From: Sulfitobacter indolifex | Lineage (GTDB): Bacteria; Pseudomonadota; Alphaproteobacteria; Rhodobacterales; Rhodobacteraceae | Assembly (NCBI RefSeq): GCF_022788655.1 | Contig: NZ_CP084951.1 | Coordinates: 806,001-870,000 of the forward strand | Direction: 5' to 3' | Length of the DNA stretch: 64,000 nucleotides | Notes under the pieces: generated by a model | The model's input: only the letters and a program-made list of their open reading frames with translations | Databases searched by the model: none | What the model was told of the DNA's origin: nothing | Position numbers and translations under genes: made by a program | Shown here: positions 36,759 through 45,997 of the stretch, one piece after another | Layout of the letters: each line of letters starts with the position of its first letter | Position numbering within the stretch: position 1 is the first letter of the stretch

Positions 36759-37526
36759 ATGCGGATCGAAAGCAACCTGCCCAGCACCATCGACGTCGAT
36801 GCCCGACTGGATGAAATCGCCCGCCGTTACAAACAGGCGGGAGGGGTCGGAATCCATGTGCTGAATCTGATCGGCGGCAGCGCGGATGGATTGATAGACC
36901 GTTTGCCGGGGGCTGTGCGCCGCAACCTTGAAAGCGCCACGATGAAAGCGCTGAACCACGCAATGCAGGCTGCGCATTCCAGCCGCAGCTATGTGAAGGA
37001 CCAGCAAGGTTGGCTAAACCAAGCGGTCTCGACCGCCATGGGGGCCGCTGGCGGGGCCGGGGGGCTGCCCACCGCGCTGGCCGAGCTGCCCGTAACCACC
37101 ACGCTGCTTTTACGGGTTATTCAGGGTGTGGCCGCAGAACATGGGTTTGATCCGGCGGCTGAGAACGTGCAGTTCGATTGCGTGCATGTCTTCACCGCCG
37201 CAGGGCCGCTGGCCGATGACGACAGTGCCGATCTGGGGTTTCTGACCGTGCGCATGGCGCTGACGGGGCGGGCGATGAACGCGGTGATCGCTCGTGTGGC
37301 GCCGCGCCTTGCCGTGGTGCTGGGTCAAAAACTCGCGGCCCAAGCCGTGCCGGTGCTGGGGGCGGTGGCCGGGGCGGCGACGAATTACGCCTATACCAGC
37401 TATTATCAGGATATGGCGCATGTGCATTTTGGCATGCGCAAATTGGCGATTGAAGCGGATATCCCTCAGGAAGAACTGGTCGCGCGGTTGCGGCTGAAAA
37501 TGGGCCGAAAACCCCCGAAACTTTGA
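36759..37526 (+). CDS. EcsC family protein
   Basis: A 255-residue protein matching the EcsC family in its GGVGIHVLNLIGG opening, the Gly/Ala-rich central segment GAAGGAGGLPTALAELPVTTTLLL and the C-terminal GAVAGAATNYAYTSYYQDMAHVHFGMR. EcsC was named for a gene next to a Bacillus ABC transporter; its activity is not known. It probably associates with the membrane through the hydrophobic middle. Its stop codon directly abuts the stop codon of the convergent modC with no base between. Confidence 0.85.
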   Translation: MRIESNLPSTIDVDARLDEIARRYKQAGGVGIHVLNLIGGSADGLIDRLPGAVRRNLESATMKALNHAMQAAHSSRSYVKDQQGWLNQAVSTAMGAAGGAGGLPTALAELPVTTTLLLRVIQGVAAEHGFDPAAENVQFDCVHVFTAAGPLADDDSADLGFLTVRMALTGRAMNAVIARVAPRLAVVLGQKLAAQAVPVLGAVAGAATNYAYTSYYQDMAHVHFGMRKLAIEADIPQEELVARLRLKMGRKPPKL

Positions 37527-38612
37527 TTAACGCCCGATGCTGCCCGGTGCCACGGTGGTCGCTTTGATGATGGCGTAACACTCCATCCCTGCGCGCAGGT
37601 CAAGATCGCGCACGGCGCGCGCCGTAACGCGGGCAAGCAGGCGGTCTCCGCCTGCGCTGAGGGCAATGGCCGCACCCGGCCCGTCGCCCGGATGTACGGC
37701 CTCCACCCGCACTGCTAGAATATTGACCGATGACAGCCCTTCGGGCCGATGGCGTGAAAGTATGACATCTTGTGCCAATACCCGCAGCCGCACCCGCGAT
37801 CCAATCGGGGCCTGCACGCCCGGCAGTTCCAGCTGTCCCGCCCGCACCGCGAGGGTCGAGAGGCCATCCTCCGCATGCGCGATGACGTCAGCCTCCAGCA
37901 CCGCGCCAGCTTCGCGCACGCCCAGCAGGGGCACGGCGGCAGGATCAGCCATTACATCGAACAGCGCGCCTTGCGCTTTGAGCTGCCCATCTTGCAACAG
38001 AACCAGACGGTCGGCCAGCCGCGCGATCTCATCCACCGCATGGCTGACATAAAGGATCGGCAGGCCCAAACCGCCATCGCGTAGGCGTTCAAGATAGGGG
38101 AGGATCTCTTGCTTGCGCGGGCCATCAAGGCTCGCCAGTGGCTCGTCCATCAGCAGCAAACGCGGGCGACACAAAAGCGCCCGGCCAAGAGCGACGCGCT
38201 GCTTCTCTCCGCCCGACAGTGTCGCGGGGGCGCGCGTCAAAAGTGGTTTAAGTCCCAACAGCTCGACGACATCATCGAAACCGGCGCCCCGGCTGCCGCG
38301 TGGGGCATAGCGCGCGCCGAAGGTTAGGTTTCGGCGAACATCAAGATGTGGAAAAAGCCGCGCATCTTGAAAGACATAGCCCAGCCTGCGCCGATGTGGA
38401 GGCACCCAGATGCCGCGCTCTGTGTCCAAGAGAGTCTCACCGTCCAGCACCACGCGCCCCATGTCGGGACGCAGCAACCCGGCGACTGCATTGATCACCG
38501 TCGTCTTGCCCGCGCCCGAACGGCCGAAAAGCGCGGTGATGCCACCTTCGGTGCTGAAGGACAGATCCAGATCGAACCCGTCAAAGCCGTGGCGCAGCGT
38601 GACCTCAAGCAT
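37527..38612 (-). CDS. modC: Molybdate ABC transporter ATPase ModC
   Basis: A 361-residue ABC ATPase that powers molybdate uptake. Walker A is GRSGAGKTT (near residues 31-39), the signature is LSGGEKQRVALGRAL, Walker B LLLMDEPLASLD, and a C-terminal molybdate-binding TOBE domain occupies about 290-355. The start overlaps the stop of modB. As no modE follows, control of the operon is not visible. Confidence 0.95.
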   Translation of the reverse strand: MLEVTLRHGFDGFDLDLSFSTEGGITALFGRSGAGKTTVINAVAGLLRPDMGRVVLDGETLLDTERGIWVPPHRRRLGYVFQDARLFPHLDVRRNLTFGARYAPRGSRGAGFDDVVELLGLKPLLTRAPATLSGGEKQRVALGRALLCRPRLLLMDEPLASLDGPRKQEILPYLERLRDGGLGLPILYVSHAVDEIARLADRLVLLQDGQLKAQGALFDVMADPAAVPLLGVREAGAVLEADVIAHAEDGLSTLAVRAGQLELPGVQAPIGSRVRLRVLAQDVILSRHRPEGLSSVNILAVRVEAVHPGDGPGAAIALSAGGDRLLARVTARAVRDLDLRAGMECYAIIKATTVAPGSIGR

Positions 38613-39304
38613 CAGCGTGCCCCTGAAATCCGTTTGGCGACCCGCCGCGCCAAGGCTTCGGAAAGCAGCACGGCGGCCAGCGCCACCAGCCCGGCCAAGG
38701 CTGCCATGGCCAAGGCGCGATTTTCACCGCCCGGCACCTGCAAAGCGGTCCAGATCGCGCTCGGCAGGGTTTGGGTCTGGCCGGGGATATTGGCGACGAA
38801 GGTGATCGTGGCGCCGAACTCGCCCATCGCCTTGGCAAAGCCCATCACAGCCCCGGCGAGGATGCCGGGAAAGATCAGCGGCAGGGTCACGCGGCAGAAC
38901 ACGCTAACGCGCGGCGCGCCGAGCGTGGCGGCAGCGGCTTCGATCCGGGGATCGACGGCTTCGATCGCGAGACGCATGGCGCGAACCATCAGCGGGAAGC
39001 CCATAATGAGCGCGGCCAGAACCGCCCCGGTCCAGTGGAACGCGAGGCCGATGCCGAGGCTCTCCAACAGCCGCCCCAAGGGGGCGTTGCGGCCAAAGCT
39101 TAACAGCAGCAGATAGCCCGTCACCACCGGTGGCAGCACTAGGGGCAGATGGACCAGCGCACTTAGAAGACCCTTGCCAGGAAACTCCTTACGGGCAAGA
39201 ATCCACGCGACCCAGAGCGCCAGTGGCAGCGAGCAGAGCATCGCCACGCTTGCCACCCGCAGCGACAGCATCAGTGCGGCCCAAGCGGCGGCGTCAAGAT
39301 CCAT
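38612..39304 (-). CDS. modB: Molybdate ABC transporter permease ModB
   Basis: A 230-residue inner-membrane permease with five to six membrane helices and the coupling loop EAAATLGAPRVSVFCRVTLPL with the EAA motif. The start ATG at 39304 overlaps the modA stop by 11 bases; an upstream ATG at 39334 in the same frame would overlap by 41 and is less likely. It ends on the first base of modC. Confidence 0.94.
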   Translation of the reverse strand: MDLDAAAWAALMLSLRVASVAMLCSLPLALWVAWILARKEFPGKGLLSALVHLPLVLPPVVTGYLLLLSFGRNAPLGRLLESLGIGLAFHWTGAVLAALIMGFPLMVRAMRLAIEAVDPRIEAAAATLGAPRVSVFCRVTLPLIFPGILAGAVMGFAKAMGEFGATITFVANIPGQTQTLPSAIWTALQVPGGENRALAMAALAGLVALAAVLLSEALARRVAKRISGAR

Positions 39305-40031
39305 GATCGGCCCGGACGAAACCATGGTCTTCAAGGATCGCCTGCGCCTGTTCCGTGGTCAAAAACGCAAGCAAATCCGTGCCCGCTGGCGTCAGAGCTG
39401 CGGCGGGATAGGTGATGGGGGCATGGGTGTCGGCGGGCACTTTATAGACGACCTGCACGTCAGCCTCGGCATGGGCGTCGCTGGCATAGACCACGCCAAA
39501 GGGCGTATCGCCGCGCGCGACCAAAGCCAACGCGGCGCGGACATTGTCAGTCTCGGCCAATTTGCTTTGCAAACCCTCCCACAACCCCTCATGCGTCAGC
39601 CAATCGCGGGCATAGCTGCCTGCGGGCACCGCGTCGCGTTGGCCCATCGCCAGCCGACCCGTGGGGCCAAGCTGGGCGGGCAGGTCCGCAGGGTGGGATA
39701 ATTTGGTGGTGCCACGGGGGGCAATCAGAACCAAGTGGTTGTGGGCGATGATCTGCGCCTCCTCGGCGGCGATGATCCCTTGATCCGCCAACCAATCCAT
39801 CCAATCGGTATTCGCGAGCAGAACGACATCCGCAGGCGCTCCGGCGGCAACCTGCCGCGCCATCGTGCCCGATCCGCCATAGGCCAAGACCAAGGGCACG
39901 GGAAACGCCGCCGCGATCTCCTCCAGCGCGCCGCGCAGGCTGGCGGCGGCAAAGACCGTCAGCGGTGCCTCGGCCCGAAGGGGGAAGGCAAGGCTGCATA
40001 ACAGGGTCAGAAGGGCGCAAAATCTTATCAT
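39294..40031 (-). CDS. modA: Molybdate-binding periplasmic protein ModA
   Basis: A 245-residue substrate-binding protein. A signal peptide MIRFCALLTLLCSLAFPLRA is followed by LTVFAAASLRGALEEIAAAF, where the serine of AASL binds the oxyanion, then YGGSGTMARQVAAGAPADVVLLAN. It captures molybdate or tungstate for ModBC. No Mo-box palindrome was recognised upstream. The molybdenum hydroxylase at 47-50 kb is a local consumer. Confidence 0.95.
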   Translation of the reverse strand: MIRFCALLTLLCSLAFPLRAEAPLTVFAAASLRGALEEIAAAFPVPLVLAYGGSGTMARQVAAGAPADVVLLANTDWMDWLADQGIIAAEEAQIIAHNHLVLIAPRGTTKLSHPADLPAQLGPTGRLAMGQRDAVPAGSYARDWLTHEGLWEGLQSKLAETDNVRAALALVARGDTPFGVVYASDAHAEADVQVVYKVPADTHAPITYPAAALTPAGTDLLAFLTTEQAQAILEDHGFVRADHGS

Positions 40032-40142
40032 TTTGGTAGTATCTTTGATGCATTGAGGGGGGGCAAGTGCATATGGTCAGACAAGGATTGCCGCGCTAGG
40101 GTGAAAGCGAAAACAACCAGCCAGAGGGCGCGGCTGCGGCGG

Positions 40143-40610
40143 ATGACGACACAGGTACCGATATCCTTGAACGGTGGGCAGAAGAACGATCTGCGCATTC
40201 AATTTGCGGCACTTTGCTGGCGTCGCAAACGTGGCAAATTGCAGGTCTTGCTGATTACTTCGCGCGGCAGAAAACGTTGGATCATCCCCAAAGGCTGGCC
40301 GATGGACGGGAAAACCCCCGCGGCCTCGGCCTTGGTCGAAGCATGGGAAGAGGGCGGCGTCGTTGGGCAGGTGCGCGGGCAATGCCTGGGCGTCTATAGC
40401 TATGCCAAAACGGGTGAGGACGGGGCAGTGCCATGTCTGGCGATGCTTTATCCCGTGAAGGTCAAAGCATTGGCCAAACAGTTCCCTGAAAAGGGACAGC
40501 GCAAGCGGATGTGGTGCTCGCGCCGGAAGGCTGCGCAGCTGGTGGATGCACCTGATTTGGCGCGGCTGATCCGCGACTTCGATCCGCGCAGTGGCGGCTT
40601 GGCCGGCTAA
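40143..40610 (+). CDS. NUDIX hydrolase with degenerate Nudix box
   Basis: A 155-residue hydrolase starting MTTQVPISLNGGQKNDLRIQ. The fold is recognisable from RKRWIIPKGWPMDG and AWEEGGVVG, and resembles the diphosphoinositol/diadenosine polyphosphate subgroup. The Nudix box is altered: the first Glu is Lys (GKTPAASAL) and the REUXEE core reads VEAWEE, though the metal-binding EE is kept. Activity is likely but the substrate is unknown. It diverges from modA. Confidence 0.85.
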   Translation: MTTQVPISLNGGQKNDLRIQFAALCWRRKRGKLQVLLITSRGRKRWIIPKGWPMDGKTPAASALVEAWEEGGVVGQVRGQCLGVYSYAKTGEDGAVPCLAMLYPVKVKALAKQFPEKGQRKRMWCSRRKAAQLVDAPDLARLIRDFDPRSGGLAG

Positions 40611-40705
40611 TCGCACAAGACTGTGACGCACGGGCCAATCCCGGCCGTCTTGACCTCTTGCCCGCTGAAGCTCATTTAAAGAATAGATTTTTAAGGACCG
40701 GGCGA

Positions 40706-41155
40706 ATGATCCGTTATGCGTTAAAATGCGAGGCCGGACATGGTTTCGACAGTTGGTTCCAATCGGCGGCGGCCTTTGACAGCCTCGCCCGCGCCGGACA
40801 TCTGAGCTGTGCGGTCTGCGGATCGGGCGAGGTGAGTAAATCCCTGATGGCCCCGCGTGTGACCTCGGGCGAGGGCGCGCCAGCGGCCCCCGAGGCGGCA
40901 GAGAAAACCGTGCCGGTCTTGTCCAACCCTCCGGGGGATGTCGAAAAAGCCCTGACCGCATTGCGCAAAAAGGTGGAATCCACATCGGATTACGTGGGCA
41001 AAAACTTCGTTCGCGAAGCGCGTGACATGCACGCCGGGCGCATCCCTGAGCGCGCCATCTATGGAGAAGCACGGCTGGATCAGGCCCGTGCCTTGGTGGA
41101 GGAAGGCGTCCCCTTGATGCCATTGCCATTCAAGCCCAAGCGCCAACTTTCCTGA
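40706..41155 (+). CDS. DUF1178 family protein
   Basis: A 149-residue small protein with an N-terminal zinc-ribbon-like part. MIRYALKCEAGHGFDSWFQS and the later CAVCGSGEVSKSLMAPRV give the paired cysteines, and a charged C-terminus with YGEARLDQARALVEEGVPLMPLP follows. The family is widespread in alphaproteobacteria and uncharacterised. AAGGA eight bases before ATG 40706 fixes the start. It is followed by a three-copy tandem repeat leading into the SDR gene. Confidence 0.88.
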   Translation: MIRYALKCEAGHGFDSWFQSAAAFDSLARAGHLSCAVCGSGEVSKSLMAPRVTSGEGAPAAPEAAEKTVPVLSNPPGDVEKALTALRKKVESTSDYVGKNFVREARDMHAGRIPERAIYGEARLDQARALVEEGVPLMPLPFKPKRQLS

Positions 41156-41203
41156 AGGCCCATTCTTGTAACGGCCCAATCTTGTAAAGGCCCATTCTTG
41201 TAA
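41156..41203 (+). repeat. Three tandem 16-bp repeats upstream of the SDR gene
   Basis: Three adjacent copies of AGGCCCATTCTTGTAA (the second reads CGGCCCAATCTTGTAA) fill the 57 bases between the DUF1178 stop and the SDR start. The end of copy 3 runs into GTAAGGATCGCCCATG, so the ribosome binding site AAGGA is formed at the repeat edge. Copy-number change here would shift the distance from the upstream gene and might add competing AAGG sites (copy 3 itself begins TAAAGG). Confidence 0.9.
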
Positions 41204-41212
41204 GGATCGCCC

Positions 41213-41857
41213 ATGACCATCGTTATCACCGGTGCAAGCCGCGGCATCGGCGCGGCGCTGGCCGCCCAGTATAAAGCCGCAGGTGAAGAGGTGATCGGCA
41301 CCGCGCGCGGCGCGGGGGTGGAGGCCGTGTTGGACGTGACCGACCCAGCAAGCCACGCGGCATTTGCCACCACGCTAAAAGATCGCCCACTAGACCTGCT
41401 GATCTGCAACGCTGGCGTCTATCTCGATAAGGGTGACGATATGGAAACCGGCTTTGGTGCTGATCTGTGGACGCAGAGTTTCGCTGTCAATGTGACCGGC
41501 GTGTTCTTGACGGTGCAGTCGCTTCTGCCCAACCTGCGGGCCGCGTCGGGTGCGAAAATCGCGATCATCGCCTCGCAAATGGGGTCTTCAACGCGGGCAC
41601 CGGGAGGCAGTTACATCTACCGCGCCTCCAAAGCGGCGGCGATCAATCTGGGGCGTAATTTGGCGGTTGATCTCAAGCCTGAGGGCATCGCCGTGGGCAT
41701 CTACCATCCCGGCTGGGTCCGCACGGACATGGGCGGCGATCAGGGCGAGATCAGCGTCACGGAGGCTGCGCAAGGCCTTGCCCAGCGGATCGAGGCGCTT
41801 GATTTGGTGCAGACCGGCGCGTTTGAAACATGGGATGGCCGGGCGCATCCGTTCTAA
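41213..41857 (+). CDS. Short-chain dehydrogenase/reductase
   Basis: A 214-residue SDR oxidoreductase. The NAD(P) motif is TGASRGIG (6-13), followed by the NAG motif in LLICNAGVY, Ser in IIASQMGSS, and the catalytic YRASK. The AAGGA of the repeat edge serves as ribosome binding site. Short classical SDR, carbonyl-reductase-like; substrate not predictable. Confidence 0.93.
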   Translation: MTIVITGASRGIGAALAAQYKAAGEEVIGTARGAGVEAVLDVTDPASHAAFATTLKDRPLDLLICNAGVYLDKGDDMETGFGADLWTQSFAVNVTGVFLTVQSLLPNLRAASGAKIAIIASQMGSSTRAPGGSYIYRASKAAAINLGRNLAVDLKPEGIAVGIYHPGWVRTDMGGDQGEISVTEAAQGLAQRIEALDLVQTGAFETWDGRAHPF

Positions 41858-41944
41858 GCTGCGCAGCATAACATCATGTTAAATAGGCTTGCCCTTGCCG
41901 TGCCGTGGGCTTAGACCGCGCTGGACTGTTGCGCGGGGGACAAA

Positions 41945-43183
41945 ATGCCTGTTCTGGTTATGAAATTTGGTGGGACTTCGGTCGCCACTTTGGACCGTAT
42001 CCGCCGCGCGGCAAAGCGCGTCGGTGTCGAGGTTGCAAAAGGCTATGACGTGATCGTCATCGTGTCGGCCATGTCGGGCGAGACGAACAAGCTGGTGGGC
42101 TTCGTCAATGAGACCTCGCCGCTTTATGATGCGCGCGAATATGACGCGATCGTGTCGAGTGGGGAGAATGTCACCGCTGGTCTGATGGCACTGACCCTGC
42201 AGGAAATGGACGTGCCTGCGCGCTCGTGGCAGGGCTGGCAGGTGCCGGTGCGCACGACCGACGCCCATTCCGCCGCTCGGATCGAGGAAATCCCGACTGA
42301 CAACATCACCGCGAAATTTGGCGAAGGTATGAAGGTTGCCGTGGTCGCAGGTTTTCAGGGCATCAGCCCGCAGGGCCGGATCACCACGCTGGGCCGGGGC
42401 GGGTCTGACACGACGGCTGTGGCCTTTGCCGCCGCATTTGATGCGGAACGTTGTGATATCTATACCGACGTGGATGGCGTTTATACGACCGACCCACGGG
42501 TGGAATCCAAAGCACGCAAACTTGACAAGATTTCCTTTGAAGAGATGCTGGAACTGGCCTCTCTCGGGGCAAAGGTTTTGCAGACCCGGTCGGTCGAACT
42601 GGCGATGCGCTACAAGGTTAAGCTGCGGGTGCTGAGCAGTTTCGAAGAACAATCTGACGATGCCGGGACGCTCGTCTGCGATGAGGAGGAAATCATGGAA
42701 AGCAATGTGGTGGCCGGGGTCGCGTTTTCTCGTGATGAGGCAAAGATGACCTTGGTGTCCGTGGCAGACCGCCCCGGCATCGCGGCGACGATCTTTACCG
42801 CGCTCAGCGAGGGTGGCGTGAACGTCGACATGATCGTCCAGAACATCGCCGAAGAAGGCCGCACCGATATGACGTGGTCCTGCCCCGTCGATCAGGTGAT
42901 CCGCGCCGAAAAGGCGATGGAAAAAGCCCATGAAGACGGCATCATCAACTACCAAGAGTTGATCGCTGACAAAGGCGTGGCCAAGGTGTCCGTGGTGGGC
43001 ATCGGCATGCGCAGCCACACCGGTGTGGCCGCCAAGATGTTCAAGGTCCTCTCGGATGAGGGGATCAACATCAAGGTTATCACCACCTCCGAGATCAAGA
43101 TCAGCGTGCTGATTGATCGCAAGTATATGGAGCTGGCCGTGCAGGCGCTTCATGATGCTTTCGAACTGGATAAAGCGGCCTAA
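41945..43183 (+). CDS. lysC: Aspartate kinase
   Basis: A 412-residue kinase for the first step of Lys/Met/Thr synthesis. It begins with MPVLVMKFGGTSVA, holds TTLGRGGSDTTAVA, and ends with two ACT domains (from about 265) that bind the feedback inhibitors lysine and threonine. It stands 161 bases upstream of ptsP, an order conserved in Rhodobacteraceae. Confidence 0.97.
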   Translation: MPVLVMKFGGTSVATLDRIRRAAKRVGVEVAKGYDVIVIVSAMSGETNKLVGFVNETSPLYDAREYDAIVSSGENVTAGLMALTLQEMDVPARSWQGWQVPVRTTDAHSAARIEEIPTDNITAKFGEGMKVAVVAGFQGISPQGRITTLGRGGSDTTAVAFAAAFDAERCDIYTDVDGVYTTDPRVESKARKLDKISFEEMLELASLGAKVLQTRSVELAMRYKVKLRVLSSFEEQSDDAGTLVCDEEEIMESNVVAGVAFSRDEAKMTLVSVADRPGIAATIFTALSEGGVNVDMIVQNIAEEGRTDMTWSCPVDQVIRAEKAMEKAHEDGIINYQELIADKGVAKVSVVGIGMRSHTGVAAKMFKVLSDEGINIKVITTSEIKISVLIDRKYMELAVQALHDAFELDKAA

Positions 43184-43201
43184 GGGTCTGCAATCAAAAA
43201 G

Positions 43202-43232
43202 GTTTTACGCGGGCCCTTCGCCTGCGTAAAAC
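43202..43232 (+). terminator. Hairpin after lysC
   Basis: GTTTTACGCGGG pairs with CCTGCGTAAAAC (one mismatch) over a 7-base loop. It starts 18 bases past the lysC stop. There is no U-tract on the plus strand, so it may be a processing or weak termination structure rather than a full intrinsic terminator. Confidence 0.5.
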
Positions 43233-43344
43233 TGCAGCATCCTGCCGATATGCTGGCCTTGGATGTGGGGTCTTGCGCAAATAGCATTTCTATCCCTGCG
43301 CGAGTGCGCTAAACCCTGCTCCAGAGGGACAGGGACCAAACCAT

Positions 43345-45585
43345 ATGGGCGAACGGGTTGAGACAGAGAGCCGAAAGCTGCTTGGGCGGCTGCGCGATGC
43401 GATGGCCAGTGATTTGGCGGGCCAAGCGCGGCTGGATAAGATCACCCAGTTGATCGCCAACTCCATGGGCTGCGAAGTCTGCTCGATCTATCTGTTCCGC
43501 GATGAAGATACGCTTGAGCTTTGTGCGACTGAAGGTCTGAACGAAGCAGCGGTGCATGAAACCCGCATGAAATTGGGCGAAGGTCTGGTGGGCCGCGTGG
43601 CCAAACGCCGCGATGTTATCAACACGCCCAACGCTCCCCAAGCCGCCGGTTTCCGCTTCATGCCGGAGACGGGGGAGGAGATCTATTCCTCGTTCCTTGG
43701 GGTGCCGATCCAGCGCTTGGGCGAGACACTGGGCGTGTTGGTCGTACAATCCAGACAGGCTCGGGAGTTCTCTGCCGACGAGGTCTATGCGCTGGAAGTT
43801 GTCGCCATGGTGCTGGCCGAAATGGCCGAACTTGGCGCCTTTGTTGGCGAAGGCGCTGCGATGTTGGCCCGTCACAGTCAGCCGGTCTTGCTGCGCGGCA
43901 CCGTAGGGCAGGAGGGCGTGGCCGAAGGTCATGTTTGGCTGCATGAGCCGCGCGTGGTCGTTTCCAACCCCATTGCCGATGACCCGGAACGCGAGACCGA
44001 GCGTCTGACCGAAGCAGTTGAGCAATTGCGCGTCAGTGTTGACCAATTGTTAAGCCTTACCGCCGACAAAGAGCAGCAACAGGTGCTTGAAGCTTACCGC
44101 ATGTTCGCCAATTCCAAAGGCTGGATGCGGCGGATGGTGGAGGATATTCAAAGCGGGCTGAGTGCCGAGGCTGCGGTTGAGAAAGAACAATCCATGGCCC
44201 GCGCCCGGTTGGGGCAGGTCAATGACGCCTATCTGCGTGAACGTCTGTCGGATCTTGATGACCTGTCAAACCGTTTGCTGCGGCATCTGACGGGGCAGGG
44301 CAGTGACACGGGCGCAGAGATGCCCGTCGATCCGATCCTCGTGGCGCGCAACATCGGACCGGCGGAACTGCTGGATTATGGGCGGTCGCTGCGCGGCATT
44401 GTGTTGGAGGGCGGCTCGGTCGGCTCTCATGCAGCGATTGTGGCGCGGGCGCTGGCGATTCCATTGATCGTTCATGCCAACCGCATCACCAATGACGCGC
44501 TGAATGGCGACCACATTATGGTCGATGGGGAGCAGGGCGTGGTGCATCTGCGACCTGATGATACCGTCGCCACGGCTTTCCGCGACAAGATCGCGATGCA
44601 GGCAGAGGCACAGGAACGCTATGCCTCGATCCGCGACAAACCAGCTGAGACGAAATGCGGGAAGATCATCAGCTTGCAGATGAACGCGGGACTGATGGCC
44701 GATCTGCCCTCGCTTGAGGGGTCGGGGGCTGAAGGCGTAGGGCTCTTTCGCACCGAGCTGCAGTTTCTTGTGCGCAACCAAATGCCGCGCCGGACTGAAC
44801 TGGCCGCACTTTATGCCCGTGTGCTTGATGCCGCACATGGCCGCCGGGTGGTGTTTCGCACGCTCGACATCGGGTCGGACAAGGTGCTGCCTTATATGAA
44901 GCCCAACGATGAGCCGAACCCCGCCTTGGGCTGGCGCGCGATCCGTGTGGGATTGGACAAGCCGGGGGTCATGCGCATGCAGTTGCAGGCGCTGATCCGC
45001 GCCGCCGCCGGGCGGCCGCTGACGGTAATGTTCCCATTTGTGGCCCAGTTCGAGGAGTTTCGCGCCGCCCGTGCTGAGGTCGACAAGGCGATGGAACGTG
45101 AGCGTATTTTGGGCCATGTGCTGCCTGAGAAACTGGAAATTGGCGCGATGCTTGAGACACCCAGCCTCGCCTTTGCGCCGAAAAAGTTCTTTGAAGAGGT
45201 GGAGTTTCTCTCCATCGGGGGCAACGATCTTAAACAGTTTTTCTTTGCCGCTGACCGTGAGAATGAGCGGGTGCGGCGGCGCTATGACACGCTGAATGTC
45301 TCTTTCCTAACCTTCCTTGAGGGCATCGTCGCGCGTTGTGCCGAAACCGATACGGCGCTGTCGTTCTGCGGTGAGGATGCGGGCCGCCCCGTCGAAGCGT
45401 TGTGTTTCGCGGCCATCGGGCTCAACACCCTATCAATGCGCCCGGCGTCAATCGGACCAGTCAAAAGCCTGCTGCGACGTTGCAATCTGGATGACGTGCG
45501 CGAAGTCATCCACGCGGCGCGCGAACGGGGAGATATGTCGGTCCGAGGCGCTGTGATGGACTACGTGCGCCAGCAGCTCCCGTAA
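43345..45585 (+). CDS. ptsP: PEP-protein phosphotransferase of the nitrogen PTS (EI-Ntr)
   Basis: A 746-residue enzyme I paralogue. An N-terminal GAF domain (about 20-160) is the sensing part. The phosphohistidine domain holds GGSVGSHAAIVARAL with the active-site His near 358. The PEP-binding TIM barrel has GVGLFRTELQFL, FRTLDIGSDK and the C-terminal SFCGEDAG. It starts the phosphate relay to NPr and EIIA-Ntr, which links nitrogen state to metabolism and potassium. No ptsO/ptsN is nearby. All catalytic residues seem intact. Confidence 0.95.
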   Translation: MGERVETESRKLLGRLRDAMASDLAGQARLDKITQLIANSMGCEVCSIYLFRDEDTLELCATEGLNEAAVHETRMKLGEGLVGRVAKRRDVINTPNAPQAAGFRFMPETGEEIYSSFLGVPIQRLGETLGVLVVQSRQAREFSADEVYALEVVAMVLAEMAELGAFVGEGAAMLARHSQPVLLRGTVGQEGVAEGHVWLHEPRVVVSNPIADDPERETERLTEAVEQLRVSVDQLLSLTADKEQQQVLEAYRMFANSKGWMRRMVEDIQSGLSAEAAVEKEQSMARARLGQVNDAYLRERLSDLDDLSNRLLRHLTGQGSDTGAEMPVDPILVARNIGPAELLDYGRSLRGIVLEGGSVGSHAAIVARALAIPLIVHANRITNDALNGDHIMVDGEQGVVHLRPDDTVATAFRDKIAMQAEAQERYASIRDKPAETKCGKIISLQMNAGLMADLPSLEGSGAEGVGLFRTELQFLVRNQMPRRTELAALYARVLDAAHGRRVVFRTLDIGSDKVLPYMKPNDEPNPALGWRAIRVGLDKPGVMRMQLQALIRAAAGRPLTVMFPFVAQFEEFRAARAEVDKAMERERILGHVLPEKLEIGAMLETPSLAFAPKKFFEEVEFLSIGGNDLKQFFFAADRENERVRRRYDTLNVSFLTFLEGIVARCAETDTALSFCGEDAGRPVEALCFAAIGLNTLSMRPASIGPVKSLLRRCNLDDVREVIHAARERGDMSVRGAVMDYVRQQLP

Positions 45586-45597
45586 TGATTGCCGCGG

Positions 45598-45990
45598 CTA
45601 TCTGTCGTGATAGTCCCGAAACCAAGTGACGAAACGCGCGATGCCCTCGTGGATGTCGGTCTGGGGCCGGTAACCGGTGAGCCGATGTAGCAGCGTGGCG
45701 TCTTCCCAAGTGGCGGGCGCATCCCCCATTTGCATTGAATGTGCCTGTGATATTTGCATCCAGAAAGGCGCGGGGATGGTCGATACTGTGGCGCACCCCT
45801 GCATGCGCGGCCATATGCACGATCATGTCAGGTTGAAAAGCATCGGCCAGCGCATCGAATGTGTCGCGGTCTTCCAGCAGCGCCTCTTTGGTGGCGAAAT
45901 GCTCATGCTGAAGCAGCATCGCATGGCGGCAGTGTTTCAGGGCGACATCATAATAGTCGGTCATCCCGTCGTAGCCCCGCACCCGGACCC
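45598..45990 (-). pseudogene. Decayed NAD-dependent sugar epimerase (N-terminal and internal deletions)
   Basis: Two pieces of one UDP-glucuronate-epimerase-like protein remain. The first (from about 45990) reads VRGYDGMTDYYDVALKHC, ...LLQHEHF..., VHMAAHAGVRHSIDHP and DANITGTFN, matching the family from just past the missing GxxGxxG start. The second, in another frame, reads MGDAPATWEDATLLHRLTGY and IARFVTWFRDYHDR, the normal C-terminus. About 200 residues between them, including the YxxxK site, are gone. The remaining 5' end overlaps the stop of the phosphodiesterase gene. The protein cannot be functional. Such genes normally make polysaccharide precursors. Confidence 0.82.
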
Positions 45991-45997
45991 CTTCTAT

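Noticed and set aside
40032..40142. ModE-type Mo-box upstream of modA
   Set aside because: No palindrome close to the known ModE site could be aligned; only scattered AT stretches.
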